Source: Actinomycetota bacterium
GTDB lineage: Bacteria > Actinomycetota > Thermoleophilia > Gaiellales > Gaiellaceae
Reading direction: 5' to 3'
Length of the DNA: 16,485 nt
Assembly: GCA_013812465.1 (NCBI GenBank)
Contig: JACCTK010000114.1
Coordinates: forward strand, 1-16,485
Part shown: positions 1-8,920 of the stretch, one piece after another
How positions within the stretch are numbered: position 1 is the first letter of the stretch
Layout: each line of letters begins with the position of its first letter
Made by a program: the position numbers and the translations under genes
The notes under the pieces: generated by a model
Database searches by the model: none
Told to the model about the DNA's origin: nothing
Seen by the model: only the letters and a program-made list of their open reading frames with translations

Positions 1-2073
<2,073 letters not shown>

Positions 2074-2081
2074 CCTTCGAC

Positions 2082-2088
2082 CCTCCTT
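2082..2088 (-). promoter_or_regulatory. Strong Shine-Dalgarno of clpC
   Basis: Read on the minus strand this is AAGGAGG, 8 nt before the TTG start of clpC at 2073. It is one of only three strong SD sequences in the window and fixes the non-ATG start. Most other genes here lack an SD. Confidence 0.8.
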
Positions 2089-2204
2089 TCCCCTTTGTTC
2101 GTTATCCGGAGCCGCCGGGGTTCGCCGCGCTCCGGGTCGAAGGTGAGGCCTGATGGTAGCCGACTGCCTCTGGGTCAGGCTCGGGATTCGCCCGCTGAGC
2201 CCGC

Positions 2205-2210
2205 TACCCT
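2205..2210 (+). promoter_or_regulatory. Possible -10 hexamer for a leaderless epimerase mRNA
   Basis: TACCCT fits TAnnnT and ends 9 nt before the GTG at 2220. No SD precedes that GTG, so transcription may start at or just before the start codon. No convincing -35 was found. Confidence 0.35.
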
Positions 2211-2219
2211 TCTCGACCG

Positions 2220-3206
2220 GTGAGCGGCAAGGCTTTAGTCACAGGAGGCGCCGGTTTCATCGGCTCGCATCTCTCGGAATTGTTGCTCGACGAAGGATGG
2301 GAGGTGTGGGCACTCGACGACGTCTCGACTGGCTCGACCGAGAACCTCGCCCATCTGACCGAGCGGCCCGAGTTCCACCTGGTCGTGGAGTCGGTGCTCG
2401 CGCCGGCGGTGGTGAGCGAGCTCGTTCACAAGTGCGACGTCGTGTACCACCTTGCCGCGGCTGTGGGGGTACGACTGATCGTCGAGCAACCCGTTCACAC
2501 GATCGTCACGAACATCCAGGGCACCGAGACCGTCCTCGAGTACTGCACCAAGTTCGGCAAGCGCGTTCTGATCGCGTCCAGCTCCGAGGTGTACGGCGAC
2601 CACCGCGAGGAGCGCCCGCTTCGCGAAGATGACCGACGGGTGTACGGCCCCGTGTCCGAACGCCGATGGCTCTACGCGGACTCGAAGGCCATCGACGAGT
2701 TCCTGGCGCTCGCCTTTCACCAGGAACGCGGTCTCGACTGCGTTGTCGCGCGCTTCTTCAACACCGTCGGCCCCCGCCAACAGGGGCAATACGGCATGGT
2801 GATCCCGCGCTTCGTCAGGCGCGCTCTCACGGGAGACCCGCTCGAGGTGCATGGCGACGGGACCCAAACCAGATCGTTCTGCCATGTCTACGACAACATC
2901 CGTGCGGTCCGGGGTCTGATGGAAAGCAGCGAGATCTCCGGCGAGATCTTCAACATCGGCTCCGCCGAGAGAGTGAGCATCCTCGATCTTGCGCAGCGGG
3001 TGCTCAGCCTGACGAGCTCGAGCTCGGAGCTCGAGTTCGTTCCACACAACGAGGTCTATGGTCTTGGAGTCGAAGACGTTCTTCATCGCGAGCCGTCGAT
3101 CGAGAAGATCGCCAACGCGATCGGCTGGGCGCCCACGCGAACGCTCGACGAGATCCTCGCGGACGTGATCGCCTTCGAGCGAGGCAGGGCGAAGGCTGCG
3201 GTCTGA
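2220..3206 (+). CDS. NAD-dependent epimerase/dehydratase (extended SDR), UDP-glucuronate decarboxylase-like
   Basis: Probable nucleotide-sugar-modifying enzyme of the extended short-chain dehydrogenase family (328 aa, usual length). The Rossmann motif GGAGFIG is at residues 9-15. D33/D34 end the second strand, where the NAD ribose is bound. Catalytic residues fit S121/S122 and Y152-x3-K156. The segment [10 protein letters not shown] followed by [11 protein letters not shown] and [14 protein letters not shown] resembles UDP-xylose synthase and related UDP-glucuronate decarboxylases, but UDP-glucose 4-epimerase or dTDP-glucose 4,6-dehydratase activity cannot be excluded. The GTG start places the Rossmann motif at the normal distance from the N-terminus. 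The gene is divergent from clpC and convergent with lysS, with one base between their stop codons. No glycosyltransferase or polysaccharide genes lie nearby to suggest a substrate. Confidence 0.9.
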   Translation: MSGKALVTGGAGFIGSHLSELLLDEGWEVWALDDVSTGSTENLAHLTERPEFHLVVESVLAPAVVSELVHKCDVVYHLAAAVGVRLIVEQPVHTIVTNIQGTETVLEYCTKFGKRVLIASSSEVYGDHREERPLREDDRRVYGPVSERRWLYADSKAIDEFLALAFHQERGLDCVVARFFNTVGPRQQGQYGMVIPRFVRRALTGDPLEVHGDGTQTRSFCHVYDNIRAVRGLMESSEISGEIFNIGSAERVSILDLAQRVLSLTSSSSELEFVPHNEVYGLGVEDVLHREPSIEKIANAIGWAPTRTLDEILADVIAFERGRAKAAV

Positions 3207-3207
3207 G

Positions 3208-4569
3208 TCAGCCGCTCTCGCGTAGCACCGGAAACAAGATCACATCGCGGATCGTGTCCCGGCCGGAGAGCAGCATCGTCAGCCGGTCGATCCCCAGGCC
3301 GAGTCCGCCGGTCGGCGGCATCCCGTACGAAAGCGCCTCGACATAGTCGGGATCGCCGCGTTCCCCCTCCACGTGCTCCGACTGCGCCTCGAAGCGCTGG
3401 CGCTGCTCCTCGGCGTCGTTGATCTCGGTGAACGCGTTTCCGAGCTCCATCCCGGCCGCGAAGTACTCGAAGCGCTCTGTCAGCGTCTCGTCGCCGTCGG
3501 TCGGGCGCGCGAAGGGAGAGACCTCGATCGGGTAGTCATGGACGATCGTCGGCTGGAGGAGGCCCGGCTCGACGAAGTGGCTGAACGCGTGATCCACGAG
3601 CTGTGGCCAGTCCTTGTCCGCCTTGGTGTCCACTCCTCGCTCCCCGAGCCAGGCGCGTAGCTCGTCGGCGTCGCGGGTCCACAGCTCGAGCTCCTCGAGG
3701 GCGTCCACAAAGCGAATTCGACGCCAAGGCTTCTGGAGAGTGATTTCCAGTCCTTTGAAGCTGGCCGTCGTCGTGCCCAGCACCTCCTGCGCCACGTGCT
3801 CGACGAGCGTCTCGATGCGCGCCATCGTGTCCTCGTAGTCCGCGTAGGCCTCGTACCACTCGAGCATCGTGAACTCGGGCTGGTGTTTGTAAGACACGCT
3901 CTCGTTACGGAAGTCCTTCCCGATCTCGTAGACGCGCTCGAGCCCCCCGACGATGAGCCGCTTGAGGTAGAGCTCGGTCGCGATCCGTAGGTACAGGTCC
4001 GAGTCGAGCTCCTGCGAGCGCGTCACGAACGGATGCGCGAAGGCGCCGCCGTAGCGCGGCTGCAGGATCGGCGTCTCGACCTCGACGAAGCCGTCTTCGT
4101 CCAGGTACCGCCGGATCGCCGAGACGACGCGCGAGCGGAGCAAGAAGAGCTCCCGCGAGTCCTCGTTCATCAGCAGGTCGAGATAGCGCTTGCGGTAGCG
4201 CGTCTCCTGGTCGGTGACTCCATGGAACGTGTCCGGCAAGGGACTGCGGTTCTTCGACAACGCCGTGAGCTCGTCCACGGCGAGCGAGGGCTCGCCTCTG
4301 CGCGAGTTGGCGGGAGATCCGACCGCGCCGACGACGTCCCCGAGGCTGACCTCGATCGGACCGGTGCGGCTTTCGTCACACAGGAGCTGGATGCGCCCGG
4401 ACCGGTCGACGAGATCGAGGAAGCTGAGCTTCCCATGGCCGCGCTTGGCCATCACGCGGCCCGCAAGTCGCCGCTTCTCCGGCGACTCCGAGTCCGGATC
4501 GAGCGCCGCGGCCTCCTCGCGAACCGCCGCGATCTCGTCCCGGTCGGGGAAGCGTTTCGGCGGCGTCAT
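3208..4569 (-). CDS. lysS: Lysyl-tRNA synthetase (class II)
   Basis: Charges tRNA-Lys. The 453-residue protein has an N-terminal OB-fold anticodon domain (RLAGRVMAKRGHGKLSFLDL at 34-53). Class II motif 1 is around GFVEVETPILQPRYGG (160-175). Motif 2 is FRNESVSYKHQPEFTMLEWY (220-239). Motif 3 is GLGLGIDR (422-429), followed by RDVILFPVLR. Class II LysRS is usually about 490-510 aa; the difference is at the N-terminus, which lacks the usual extra helix. An in-frame extension to 4734 is possible, but it is an Arg/Ser-rich shadow of greA, so the ATG at 4569 is preferred. The position between greA and clpC on the same strand agrees with actinobacterial gene order. Confidence 0.96.
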   Translation of the reverse strand: MTPPKRFPDRDEIAAVREEAAALDPDSESPEKRRLAGRVMAKRGHGKLSFLDLVDRSGRIQLLCDESRTGPIEVSLGDVVGAVGSPANSRRGEPSLAVDELTALSKNRSPLPDTFHGVTDQETRYRKRYLDLLMNEDSRELFLLRSRVVSAIRRYLDEDGFVEVETPILQPRYGGAFAHPFVTRSQELDSDLYLRIATELYLKRLIVGGLERVYEIGKDFRNESVSYKHQPEFTMLEWYEAYADYEDTMARIETLVEHVAQEVLGTTTASFKGLEITLQKPWRRIRFVDALEELELWTRDADELRAWLGERGVDTKADKDWPQLVDHAFSHFVEPGLLQPTIVHDYPIEVSPFARPTDGDETLTERFEYFAAGMELGNAFTEINDAEEQRQRFEAQSEHVEGERGDPDYVEALSYGMPPTGGLGLGIDRLTMLLSGRDTIRDVILFPVLRESG

Positions 4570-4578
4570 CGCGCGCCG

Positions 4579-4584
4579 AGTGTA
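4579..4584 (-). promoter_or_regulatory. Possible -10 hexamer of lysS
   Basis: TACACT on the minus strand ends 9 nt before the lysS ATG. No SD is seen, so a short-leader or leaderless transcript separate from greA is plausible. There is no clear -35. Confidence 0.4.
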
Positions 4585-4630
4585 AAGCTCAATCCGGGTT
4601 GGTCCGTGCGCCGGCGACGGAACCGTCGGG

Positions 4631-5107
4631 CTACGCGGCCTTGATCTCCATGATCTTGAACTTGAGCTTGGAGCCGCGCGGCGTCGCGACCTCGACGGTC
4701 TCGCCCTTCTTCCGGCCCATGATCGCCTTGCCAACCGGGGACTCGTTCGAGAGCTTGCGCTCGGCCGGGTTTGCCTCGGCCGAGCCGACGATGAAGTACT
4801 CCGTCGTCTCCTTGGCGTCGACGTCTCGAAGCCGCACGACCGATCCGACGGAGACGACGCTCGTGTCGATGTCCTTCGGGTTGATAACCCGTGCGTTCGC
4901 GAACCGCTCCTCGAGCTGAGCGATGCGATGCTCGAGCATCATCTGCTCGTTCTTGGCGTCGTCGTACTCGGCGTTCTCCGCGATCTCGCCGAACGCGCGC
5001 GCGGCGGCGATGCGCTCCGCGATCTCGCGCCGTTTCTCCGTCCGCAGCCGCTCGAGCTCGCTCTTCAGCTGCTTGTAGCCCTCAGGAGTGAGGATCACAT
5101 CCTTCAA
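4631..5107 (-). CDS. greA: Transcription elongation factor GreA
   Basis: Rescues backtracked RNA polymerase by stimulating transcript cleavage through the secondary channel. At 158 aa it has the standard GreA length. The N-terminal coiled coil (about 1-75) carries the tip GEIAENAEYDDAK (40-52), and the C-terminal FKBP-like domain ends in GRKKGETVEVATPRG. The tip acids are E41 and E44; E. coli GreA has D41 and E44, a conservative change. The TTG start at 5107 is supported by GGAGGG 6 nt upstream. A GTG at 5098 would shorten the conserved N-terminus. The gene is divergent from dusB and followed by lysS on the same strand. Confidence 0.96.
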   Translation of the reverse strand: MKDVILTPEGYKQLKSELERLRTEKRREIAERIAAARAFGEIAENAEYDDAKNEQMMLEHRIAQLEERFANARVINPKDIDTSVVSVGSVVRLRDVDAKETTEYFIVGSAEANPAERKLSNESPVGKAIMGRKKGETVEVATPRGSKLKFKIMEIKAA

Positions 5108-5113
5108 GAAATG

Positions 5114-5119
5114 CCCTCC
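5114..5119 (-). promoter_or_regulatory. Shine-Dalgarno of greA
   Basis: GGAGGG on the minus strand, 6 nt before the TTG at 5107. It decides the start of greA. Confidence 0.7.
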
Positions 5120-5186
5120 GAGATAGGCGGCGAGACCGCGCCGGCCCCGTCAAACGGCCCGGAATGGTAGCTGCGGCGACGCTTTG

Positions 5187-5246
5187 TGCGCAAGCATCGA
5201 CGTTGCGCAAGACCGCCGGTGCGCAAGACCAGAATCCGCTTGCGCG
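5187..5246. repeat. Cluster of TGCGCAAG repeats between greA and dusB
   Basis: TGCGCAAG occurs at 5187-5194, 5204-5211 and 5220-5227, so starts are 17 and 16 nt apart. An inverted copy (CTTGCGCG) is at 5239-5246. The second and third copies extend to an exact 11-base direct repeat, TGCGCAAGACC (5204-5214 and 5220-5230). The second copy includes the palindrome TTGCGCAA (5203-5210). The layout resembles an operator array or iteron-like sites, but no known regulator is recognised. The cluster lies in the 200-bp divergent spacer 5108-5307. Confidence 0.6.
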
Positions 5247-5256
5247 GATCCTGGTC
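5227..5256. other. Hairpin in the greA-dusB spacer
   Basis: A 13-bp stem pairs 5227-5239 (GACCAGAATCCGC) with 5244-5256 (GCGGATCCTGGTC), with one mismatch and a TTGC loop. No T run follows on either strand, and it lies upstream of both divergent genes, so it is not a typical terminator. It may be a protein-binding site or 5'-UTR structure. Confidence 0.55.
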
Positions 5257-5296
5257 GCGCGTCCGATTCTTCGAATGCGTCCGGAGTACCGCCTTC

Positions 5297-5302
5297 TAGC
5301 TT
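5297..5302 (+). promoter_or_regulatory. Possible -10 hexamer of dusB
   Basis: TAGCTT, 5 nt before the ATG at 5308, with no SD. It is compatible with a leaderless dusB mRNA and favours 5308 over the upstream in-frame starts. Confidence 0.4.
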
Positions 5303-5307
5303 CTACG

Positions 5308-6372
5308 ATGCGACCGATGATCGACCTTCGCGCACCCTGGCAAATCGGGTCCGTCGAGATCCCGACGCGACTGGTTCTCGCGCCGATGGCGGGCGTCAGC
5401 GTGCAGGCGTTCCGACGGCAAGGCCGCCGCTACGGAGCCGGTCTCGTGTGCTCTGAGATGGTCAGCTGCGCCGGGATCGAGCATCGCAACGAGCGGACGC
5501 TCGGGTACCTGCGGGTGGCTGCTGACGAGCATCCGCTTGCGATTCAGCTCTTCGGCTCGGAGCCGCGCACCCTCGCGAACGCGGCAAAGATGGTCGAGGC
5601 CGTGGGCGCGGACATCGTCGACCTGAACTTCGGCTGCCCCGTCAGGAAGGTGACGCGCACCGGTGCGGGAGCGACGCTCCTCGAGGAGCCCGATCTGGCC
5701 TGCGGCATCGTCGAGTCGGTGGCCGAAGCCGTCGACGTCCCGGTGACCGTGAAGCTGAGGCGCGGCCTCCAGAACGACTCACGTGCCTGTCTCGAGCTCG
5801 GGCCGAAGCTCGTCGAGGCAGGGGCGGCCGCGCTGACACTCCACCCTCGCTCCGCGCAGCAGATGTACACGGGCGAAGCTGACCACGCGCTGACGGCCGA
5901 GCTCGTCTCTCTTGTCGACGTCCCCGTCGTCGCCTCGGGAGATGTGACCTCTCGAGCTCGCGCCCAGGCAGTGCTCGCCACCACCGGCGCCGAGGCGGTC
6001 ATGGTCGGTCGAGGCGCGCAGGGCAACCCCTGGGCGCTCGGGGAGATCGTCGACGGCGAGTGGAGCGCGCCGTCGCGTGAAGAGGTGGCCGCCGAGCTCG
6101 TGCTCTTCATACGTGAGACGGTGCGAGAGCTCGGAGAGCGCCGCGCCTCCAGCTTCTTGAAGAAGTTCTACGGGTGGTACCTCGGCCAGGGACGATTTCC
6201 GAAGCCGTTCAAGCAGGAGCTCGTCCAGCTGCAATCGACGGAAGAGGTCGAGCGGCGTCTGCTCGCAGCGGCGCCGGGAGCGCTCGAGATCCTGGATCGA
6301 CTGGAAGCAGAGATCCCATCGGGAGACGAGGTCACGCTCGAGCTGCCGATCTCCGTTTACGGCGGCGGGTGA
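5308..6372 (+). CDS. dusB: tRNA-dihydrouridine synthase (DusB type)
   Basis: FMN/NADPH-dependent enzyme that reduces uridines in tRNA. At 354 aa it is a TIM-barrel protein with LAPMAGVS at the FMN site (24-31). The catalytic cysteine is C110 in LNFGCPVRKV, where most relatives have LNMGCP. Other markers are VKLRRG (148-153), LHPRSAQQMYTG, ASGDV and MVGRGAQGNPW, the phosphate-binding end of the barrel, followed by a helical C-terminal tRNA-binding domain. The frame is open back to 5164, but those 48 residues fall on the repeat/hairpin region and resemble no Dus N-terminus, so the ATG at 5308 (or 5317) is preferred. It is divergent from greA and convergent with the lysE-type gene. Confidence 0.93.
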   Translation: MRPMIDLRAPWQIGSVEIPTRLVLAPMAGVSVQAFRRQGRRYGAGLVCSEMVSCAGIEHRNERTLGYLRVAADEHPLAIQLFGSEPRTLANAAKMVEAVGADIVDLNFGCPVRKVTRTGAGATLLEEPDLACGIVESVAEAVDVPVTVKLRRGLQNDSRACLELGPKLVEAGAAALTLHPRSAQQMYTGEADHALTAELVSLVDVPVVASGDVTSRARAQAVLATTGAEAVMVGRGAQGNPWALGEIVDGEWSAPSREEVAAELVLFIRETVRELGERRASSFLKKFYGWYLGQGRFPKPFKQELVQLQSTEEVERRLLAAAPGALEILDRLEAEIPSGDEVTLELPISVYGGG

Positions 6373-6381
6373 GGGTCGGCG

Positions 6382-6403
6382 AGGGCGAGACAAGCCTCGC
6401 CTT
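6382..6403. terminator. Hairpin between convergent dusB and lysE-type gene
   Basis: The 29-bp gap holds an inverted repeat: AGGGCGAG (6382-6389) pairs with CTCGCCTT (6396-6403) across a 6-nt loop, with one G-U pair. It sits just after both stop codons, as a bidirectional terminator would, but lacks a T run on either strand. It resembles the palindrome at 12030-12049. Confidence 0.4.
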
Positions 6404-7040
6404 ACGATCGAGACCTGCCGGCGAAGGCGGTGGCAACGCCTAGCGCGACGTAGACGCCGCCCGACACGTAGCGCTGGACACGCAGAAACCGGCGGGAGCG
6501 ACGCAACACGACGCCGGCGGCATCGGCAGTCAGCGCCCAGCCGAGGTCGAGCACGAGGGCGATGGCGACGAAGACGAGACCGAGAAGCCCGATCTGGAGC
6601 GCAGGGTGCGCGGCGTCCGGGTCGATGAACTGCGGGAGGAAGGCGAGGAAGAAGAGCGCGACCTTCGGATTGAACGCGTTGACGAGGACGCCCTGGGCGA
6701 AGACTCGTCGAAGGCGAATCGCGGTGGCAGTCGTGGTGTCCGCCTCGGCGTGGCCGGCGAAGAGCGTCCAGAGCCCGAGCCCGATCAGATACGCGGCGCC
6801 CGCGTACTTGACGACGGAGAACGCGATGGCCGACGACGCGAGCACTGCCGAGAGCCCCACAGCCGCCGCGGCCACGTGCAGGAGCGCGCCCACCTCGATT
6901 CCGAGCACCGACGCGACGCCGGCGCGCCGCCCCTGATGAATGCTCCTCGTCACGATGTAGACAACCGCCGGGCCGGGCACGGCGATGAGCGCCGCCGAGG
7001 CGAGCGCGAAGACCAGCAGCGTCCCGGAATCGACGATCAC
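6402..7040 (-). CDS. LysE/RhtB-family amino-acid exporter
   Basis: Inner-membrane efflux protein of the LysE superfamily, 212 aa (usual 200-215). It has the N-terminal signature VPGPAVVYIVTRSIHQGRRAG (21-41) and a central NAFNPKVALFFLAFLPQF (121-138), typical of RhtB-type homoserine/threonine exporters. Hydrophobic segments lie at about 5-30, 43-66, 70-95, 116-136, 149-172 and 192-208. The GTG start at 7040 overlaps the coaX stop in a GTGA, so the two genes are probably translationally coupled. The substrate cannot be read from sequence. The stop codon lies in the hairpin shared with dusB. Confidence 0.92.
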   Translation of the reverse strand: MIVDSGTLLVFALASAALIAVPGPAVVYIVTRSIHQGRRAGVASVLGIEVGALLHVAAAAVGLSAVLASSAIAFSVVKYAGAAYLIGLGLWTLFAGHAEADTTTATAIRLRRVFAQGVLVNAFNPKVALFFLAFLPQFIDPDAAHPALQIGLLGLVFVAIALVLDLGWALTADAAGVVLRRSRRFLRVQRYVSGGVYVALGVATAFAGRSRS

Positions 7041-7786
7041 GCGTTCAGTTCCCAGAGCATGCGCAGCCCGTCGAGCGTCAAGAACGCGTCGACGCGCTCG
7101 ATCGTCTGCGAATGCGGCGCCACGAGGTCTGCCAGCCCGCCGGTGGCGATCGTCGGAGCCTCTGCCCCGAGCTCCTCACGTATGCGACCGACGATCCCGT
7201 CCACCTGCCCCGCGAAGCCGTACACGAGCCCGGACTGGAGCCCGCCCACCGTGGTCTTGCCGATCACGGTCGCGGGCGCCGCATAGTCGACCTTCACGAG
7301 CCGGGCCGCACGGGCGAAGAGCGCTTCCATCGAGGTCTCGATTCCCGGCGCCAGCACTCCGCCGACGTAGTCGCCGTCAGGCGAGACGACGTCGAAGTTG
7401 GTCGAGGTGCCGAAGTCGACCACGATGACAGGCGCCCCGTAACGCTCCTTGGCCGCGACCGCGTTCACGATGCGATCTGGGCCGACCTCGCGCGGATCGT
7501 CGTAGCGGATGGGAATGCCGGTCTTCACTCCCGGGCCGACGACGAGAAGCGGGGCATGTGCCCACTTGCCGGCGAGCGCCTCCCATTCGCGAATGAGCAC
7601 CGGAACGGTCGAGGCGAGGCAGATGCCTTCGACGCCATCGAAATCGAGCAGCCCCCCGAGGAGAACGCCCAGCTCGTCGGCCGTCGTCGACCGCTCGGTC
7701 GCGATGCGCCAGTTGTCCTCGAGCTCGCCGCCCGAGTACAGACCGAGAGCGGTCTGGGTGTTACCGACGTCGACGGCGAGGAGCAC
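7037..7786 (-). CDS. coaX: Type III pantothenate kinase
   Basis: First step of coenzyme A synthesis: ATP-dependent phosphorylation of pantothenate, in the ASKHA fold. The protein is 249 aa, normal for CoaX. The phosphate loop is VDVGNT (5-10). GPDR at 102-105 carries the catalytic aspartate (D104). Next come VVDFGTSTNFDVV (122-134) and GGVLAPGIETSMEALF, which starts at 142 and helps form the pantothenate site. The GTG start at 7786 gives the expected MLLAVDVGN beginning. CoaX between the folate genes and lysS is standard in Actinobacteria. It overlaps the lysE-type gene by 4 nt. Confidence 0.96.
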   Translation of the reverse strand: MLLAVDVGNTQTALGLYSGGELEDNWRIATERSTTADELGVLLGGLLDFDGVEGICLASTVPVLIREWEALAGKWAHAPLLVVGPGVKTGIPIRYDDPREVGPDRIVNAVAAKERYGAPVIVVDFGTSTNFDVVSPDGDYVGGVLAPGIETSMEALFARAARLVKVDYAAPATVIGKTTVGGLQSGLVYGFAGQVDGIVGRIREELGAEAPTIATGGLADLVAPHSQTIERVDAFLTLDGLRMLWELNA

Positions 7787-7804
7787 CGCGCTAGTGAAGC
7801 AAAG

Positions 7805-7841
7805 CGTCGGCGCCCGTCGCGGCGCACGACGCGAGACTCGC
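7805..7841. other. Small inverted repeats between the DUF2469-type gene and coaX
   Basis: CGTCGGCGC (7805-7813) can pair with GCGCACGACG (7822-7831), leaving one bulged A. GCGAGACTCGC (7831-7841) follows. They lie in the 82-bp gap after the DUF2469-type stop. No T run is present, so a terminator role is uncertain. Confidence 0.25.
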
Positions 7842-7868
7842 CGAGCGCGAGGTGGCCAGGCTTCTCAG

Positions 7869-8237
7869 CTACGAGGGCTCGTCGTCACCCTGGAACTGTT
7901 GGCCGATCCGCTCTGCGAGCGCCTCCGCGCTCAGCCCCGGCTCCTCGCCCTCGCCCCTGAGCTCCTCGATCGTCACATCGCCGGAGGTGTAGACCTCGGC
8001 GCGCGGGATGATCCGCGTCGGCCGGTTCTTGTCCCACACCCACACGTCCTCCATCCGCACGTGGAAGAACGGATAGCTCGCCTGGGGCAGGGACTCGACG
8101 TCGAGCTGGTTGCAGAGATACGTCGCGTCCTGGGTGAGAACGCAGTAGCGAAAGAGGCCGAAGACCGCGGAGTACTCGCGTTTCAGCGAGATCTCGAGCT
8201 CAGCCTCGAACTCATCGAGCTCGTCGAGGTGGGACAT
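7869..8237 (-). CDS. DUF2469-type conserved protein
   Basis: A 122-residue acidic protein of unknown function. The core runs FEAELEISLKREYSAVFGLF (10-29), then a mid segment ending VWVWDKNRP, then SGDVTIEEL. This matches my recollection of the actinobacterial DUF2469 family (E-x-E-x-x-L-x-REY-x-x-V-x-x-F, a VWD motif near the middle, and a closing DVxxEEL). The acidic C-terminal tail (about 35 residues, ending GDDEPS) is longer than the family core. The ATG at 8237 is chosen because a TAGACT hexamer ends 7 nt upstream; an in-frame TTG at 8264 would add nine residues outside the core. It sits between folK and coaX on the same strand, so a housekeeping role is possible, but none is known. Confidence 0.8.
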   Translation of the reverse strand: MSHLDELDEFEAELEISLKREYSAVFGLFRYCVLTQDATYLCNQLDVESLPQASYPFFHVRMEDVWVWDKNRPTRIIPRAEVYTSGDVTIEELRGEGEEPGLSAEALAERIGQQFQGDDEPS

Positions 8238-8244
8238 CGCGGTC

Positions 8245-8250
8245 AGTCTA
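8245..8250 (-). promoter_or_regulatory. Likely -10 hexamer for a leaderless DUF2469-type mRNA
   Basis: TAGACT on the minus strand with exactly 7 nt to the ATG at 8237 and no SD. The spacing is that expected when the A of ATG is the first transcribed base. The same arrangement occurs before folP. Confidence 0.5.
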
Positions 8251-8294
8251 GACAGTTGGCGCAAGTCCGCTTCGCGGCCGCGACTCGGTCGCGC

Positions 8295-8753
8295 TCACAC
8301 GAGCTTTTCCAGCAGCTCAGAAACGGGCCCGAGGCCCGGGATCGTGAGCTCCGGCTCCAGCTCGACGAGCGGCTCCAAGGCGAAGCGGCGCTCGTGGAGC
8401 CTCGGGTGGGGCACGCGCAGCCCCGGCTCGTCGACGATCTCGTCCCCGTACACGAGCAGATCGAGGTCGATCGTCCGCGGACCCCACTGCGTCCCGTCGC
8501 GCACGCGTCCAAGCTCGCGCTCGACCCGGAGCAGCGCGTCCAAGAGCTCGCGGGGCGCGAGCGTGGTCTCCACGGAGACGGCGCCGTTCAAGAACTCGGG
8601 TTGATCGGTATCTCCGATCGGGTCCGTCTCGCGCAGCTGAGACACCGCGAGAACCTCGATTCCGGGCTCGCCGGCGAGGAGATCTACTGCGCGCAGCAGC
8701 GTCACCTCCCGCGGGCCGAGATTGGCCCCCAGACCGACGTACGCGCGCGGCAA
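8295..8753 (-). CDS. folK: 6-hydroxymethyl-7,8-dihydropterin pyrophosphokinase
   Basis: Transfers pyrophosphate from ATP to 6-hydroxymethyl-dihydropterin in folate synthesis. At 152 aa it has typical HPPK length. It begins PRAYVGLGANLGPRE, with the pterin-contacting FLNGAV at 54-59. GPRTIDLDLL (91-100) carries the two Mg-binding aspartates D96 and D98, and VPHPRLHERRFALEPL runs 114-129. The TTG at 8753 is the only usable start, because the preceding in-frame codon is TAG. A GGAG lies 10 nt upstream, inside the inner strand of the 166-bp palindromic element. In relatives folK usually abuts or overlaps folB; here the element separates them. Confidence 0.95.
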   Translation of the reverse strand: MPRAYVGLGANLGPREVTLLRAVDLLAGEPGIEVLAVSQLRETDPIGDTDQPEFLNGAVSVETTLAPRELLDALLRVERELGRVRDGTQWGPRTIDLDLLVYGDEIVDEPGLRVPHPRLHERRFALEPLVELEPELTIPGLGPVSELLEKLV

Positions 8754-8754
8754 C

Positions 8755-8920
8755 TAGTGGTCTCTCCGGGAGGTACGGTGCTGATTGGCCGCGCGAAAAC
8801 CGAGCAGCGCTAGGACGCAGAGAGCCTCGATATCCGTAGATATCGGGGCGACTGAGGACGACGCGATGCGAAGCGTTTGCAGCCGGACAAGCGGCGCCGT
8901 ACCTCCCGGAGCGACCACTA
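8755..8920. repeat. 166-bp quasi-palindromic element filling the folB-folK gap
   Basis: The outer arms, 8755-8783 and 8892-8920, are 29-bp inverted repeats with 26 matching positions; the three mismatched pairs are 8763/8912, 8779/8896 and 8782/8893. The centre holds a second hairpin: GCCTCGATATC (8824-8834) pairs with GATATCGGGGC (8839-8849) through 11 pairs, one of them G-U, around a CGTA loop. It lies almost exactly at the midpoint. The sequence between arms and centre pairs only partly. The element spans from the folB stop TAG (8918-8920) to one base before the folK TTG codon. It could be a MITE-like insertion, a pair of inverted REP-like units (each arm contains CTCCGGGAG or its complement), or a structured RNA. 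No target duplication was evident. Confidence 0.75.

Noticed and set aside
2074..2219. ClgR, HspR or CtsR operator upstream of clpC
   Set aside because: GTTCGCCGCGC was considered as a ClgR half-site, but no correctly spaced partner exists; no HAIR-type or CtsR-type sequence is present.
2235..3086. A 283-codon open frame antisense to the epimerase
   Set aside because: It is a complement shadow produced by GC-rich codon bias, with no recognisable protein features.
4570..4734. In-frame N-terminal extension of LysS to 4734
   Set aside because: It is an Arg/Ser-rich shadow overlapping greA; LysRS similarity starts after the ATG at 4569.
5164..5307. In-frame N-terminal extension of DusB to 5164
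   Set aside because: It covers the repeat and hairpin region, has no Dus similarity, and a -10-like hexamer lies directly before the ATG at 5308.
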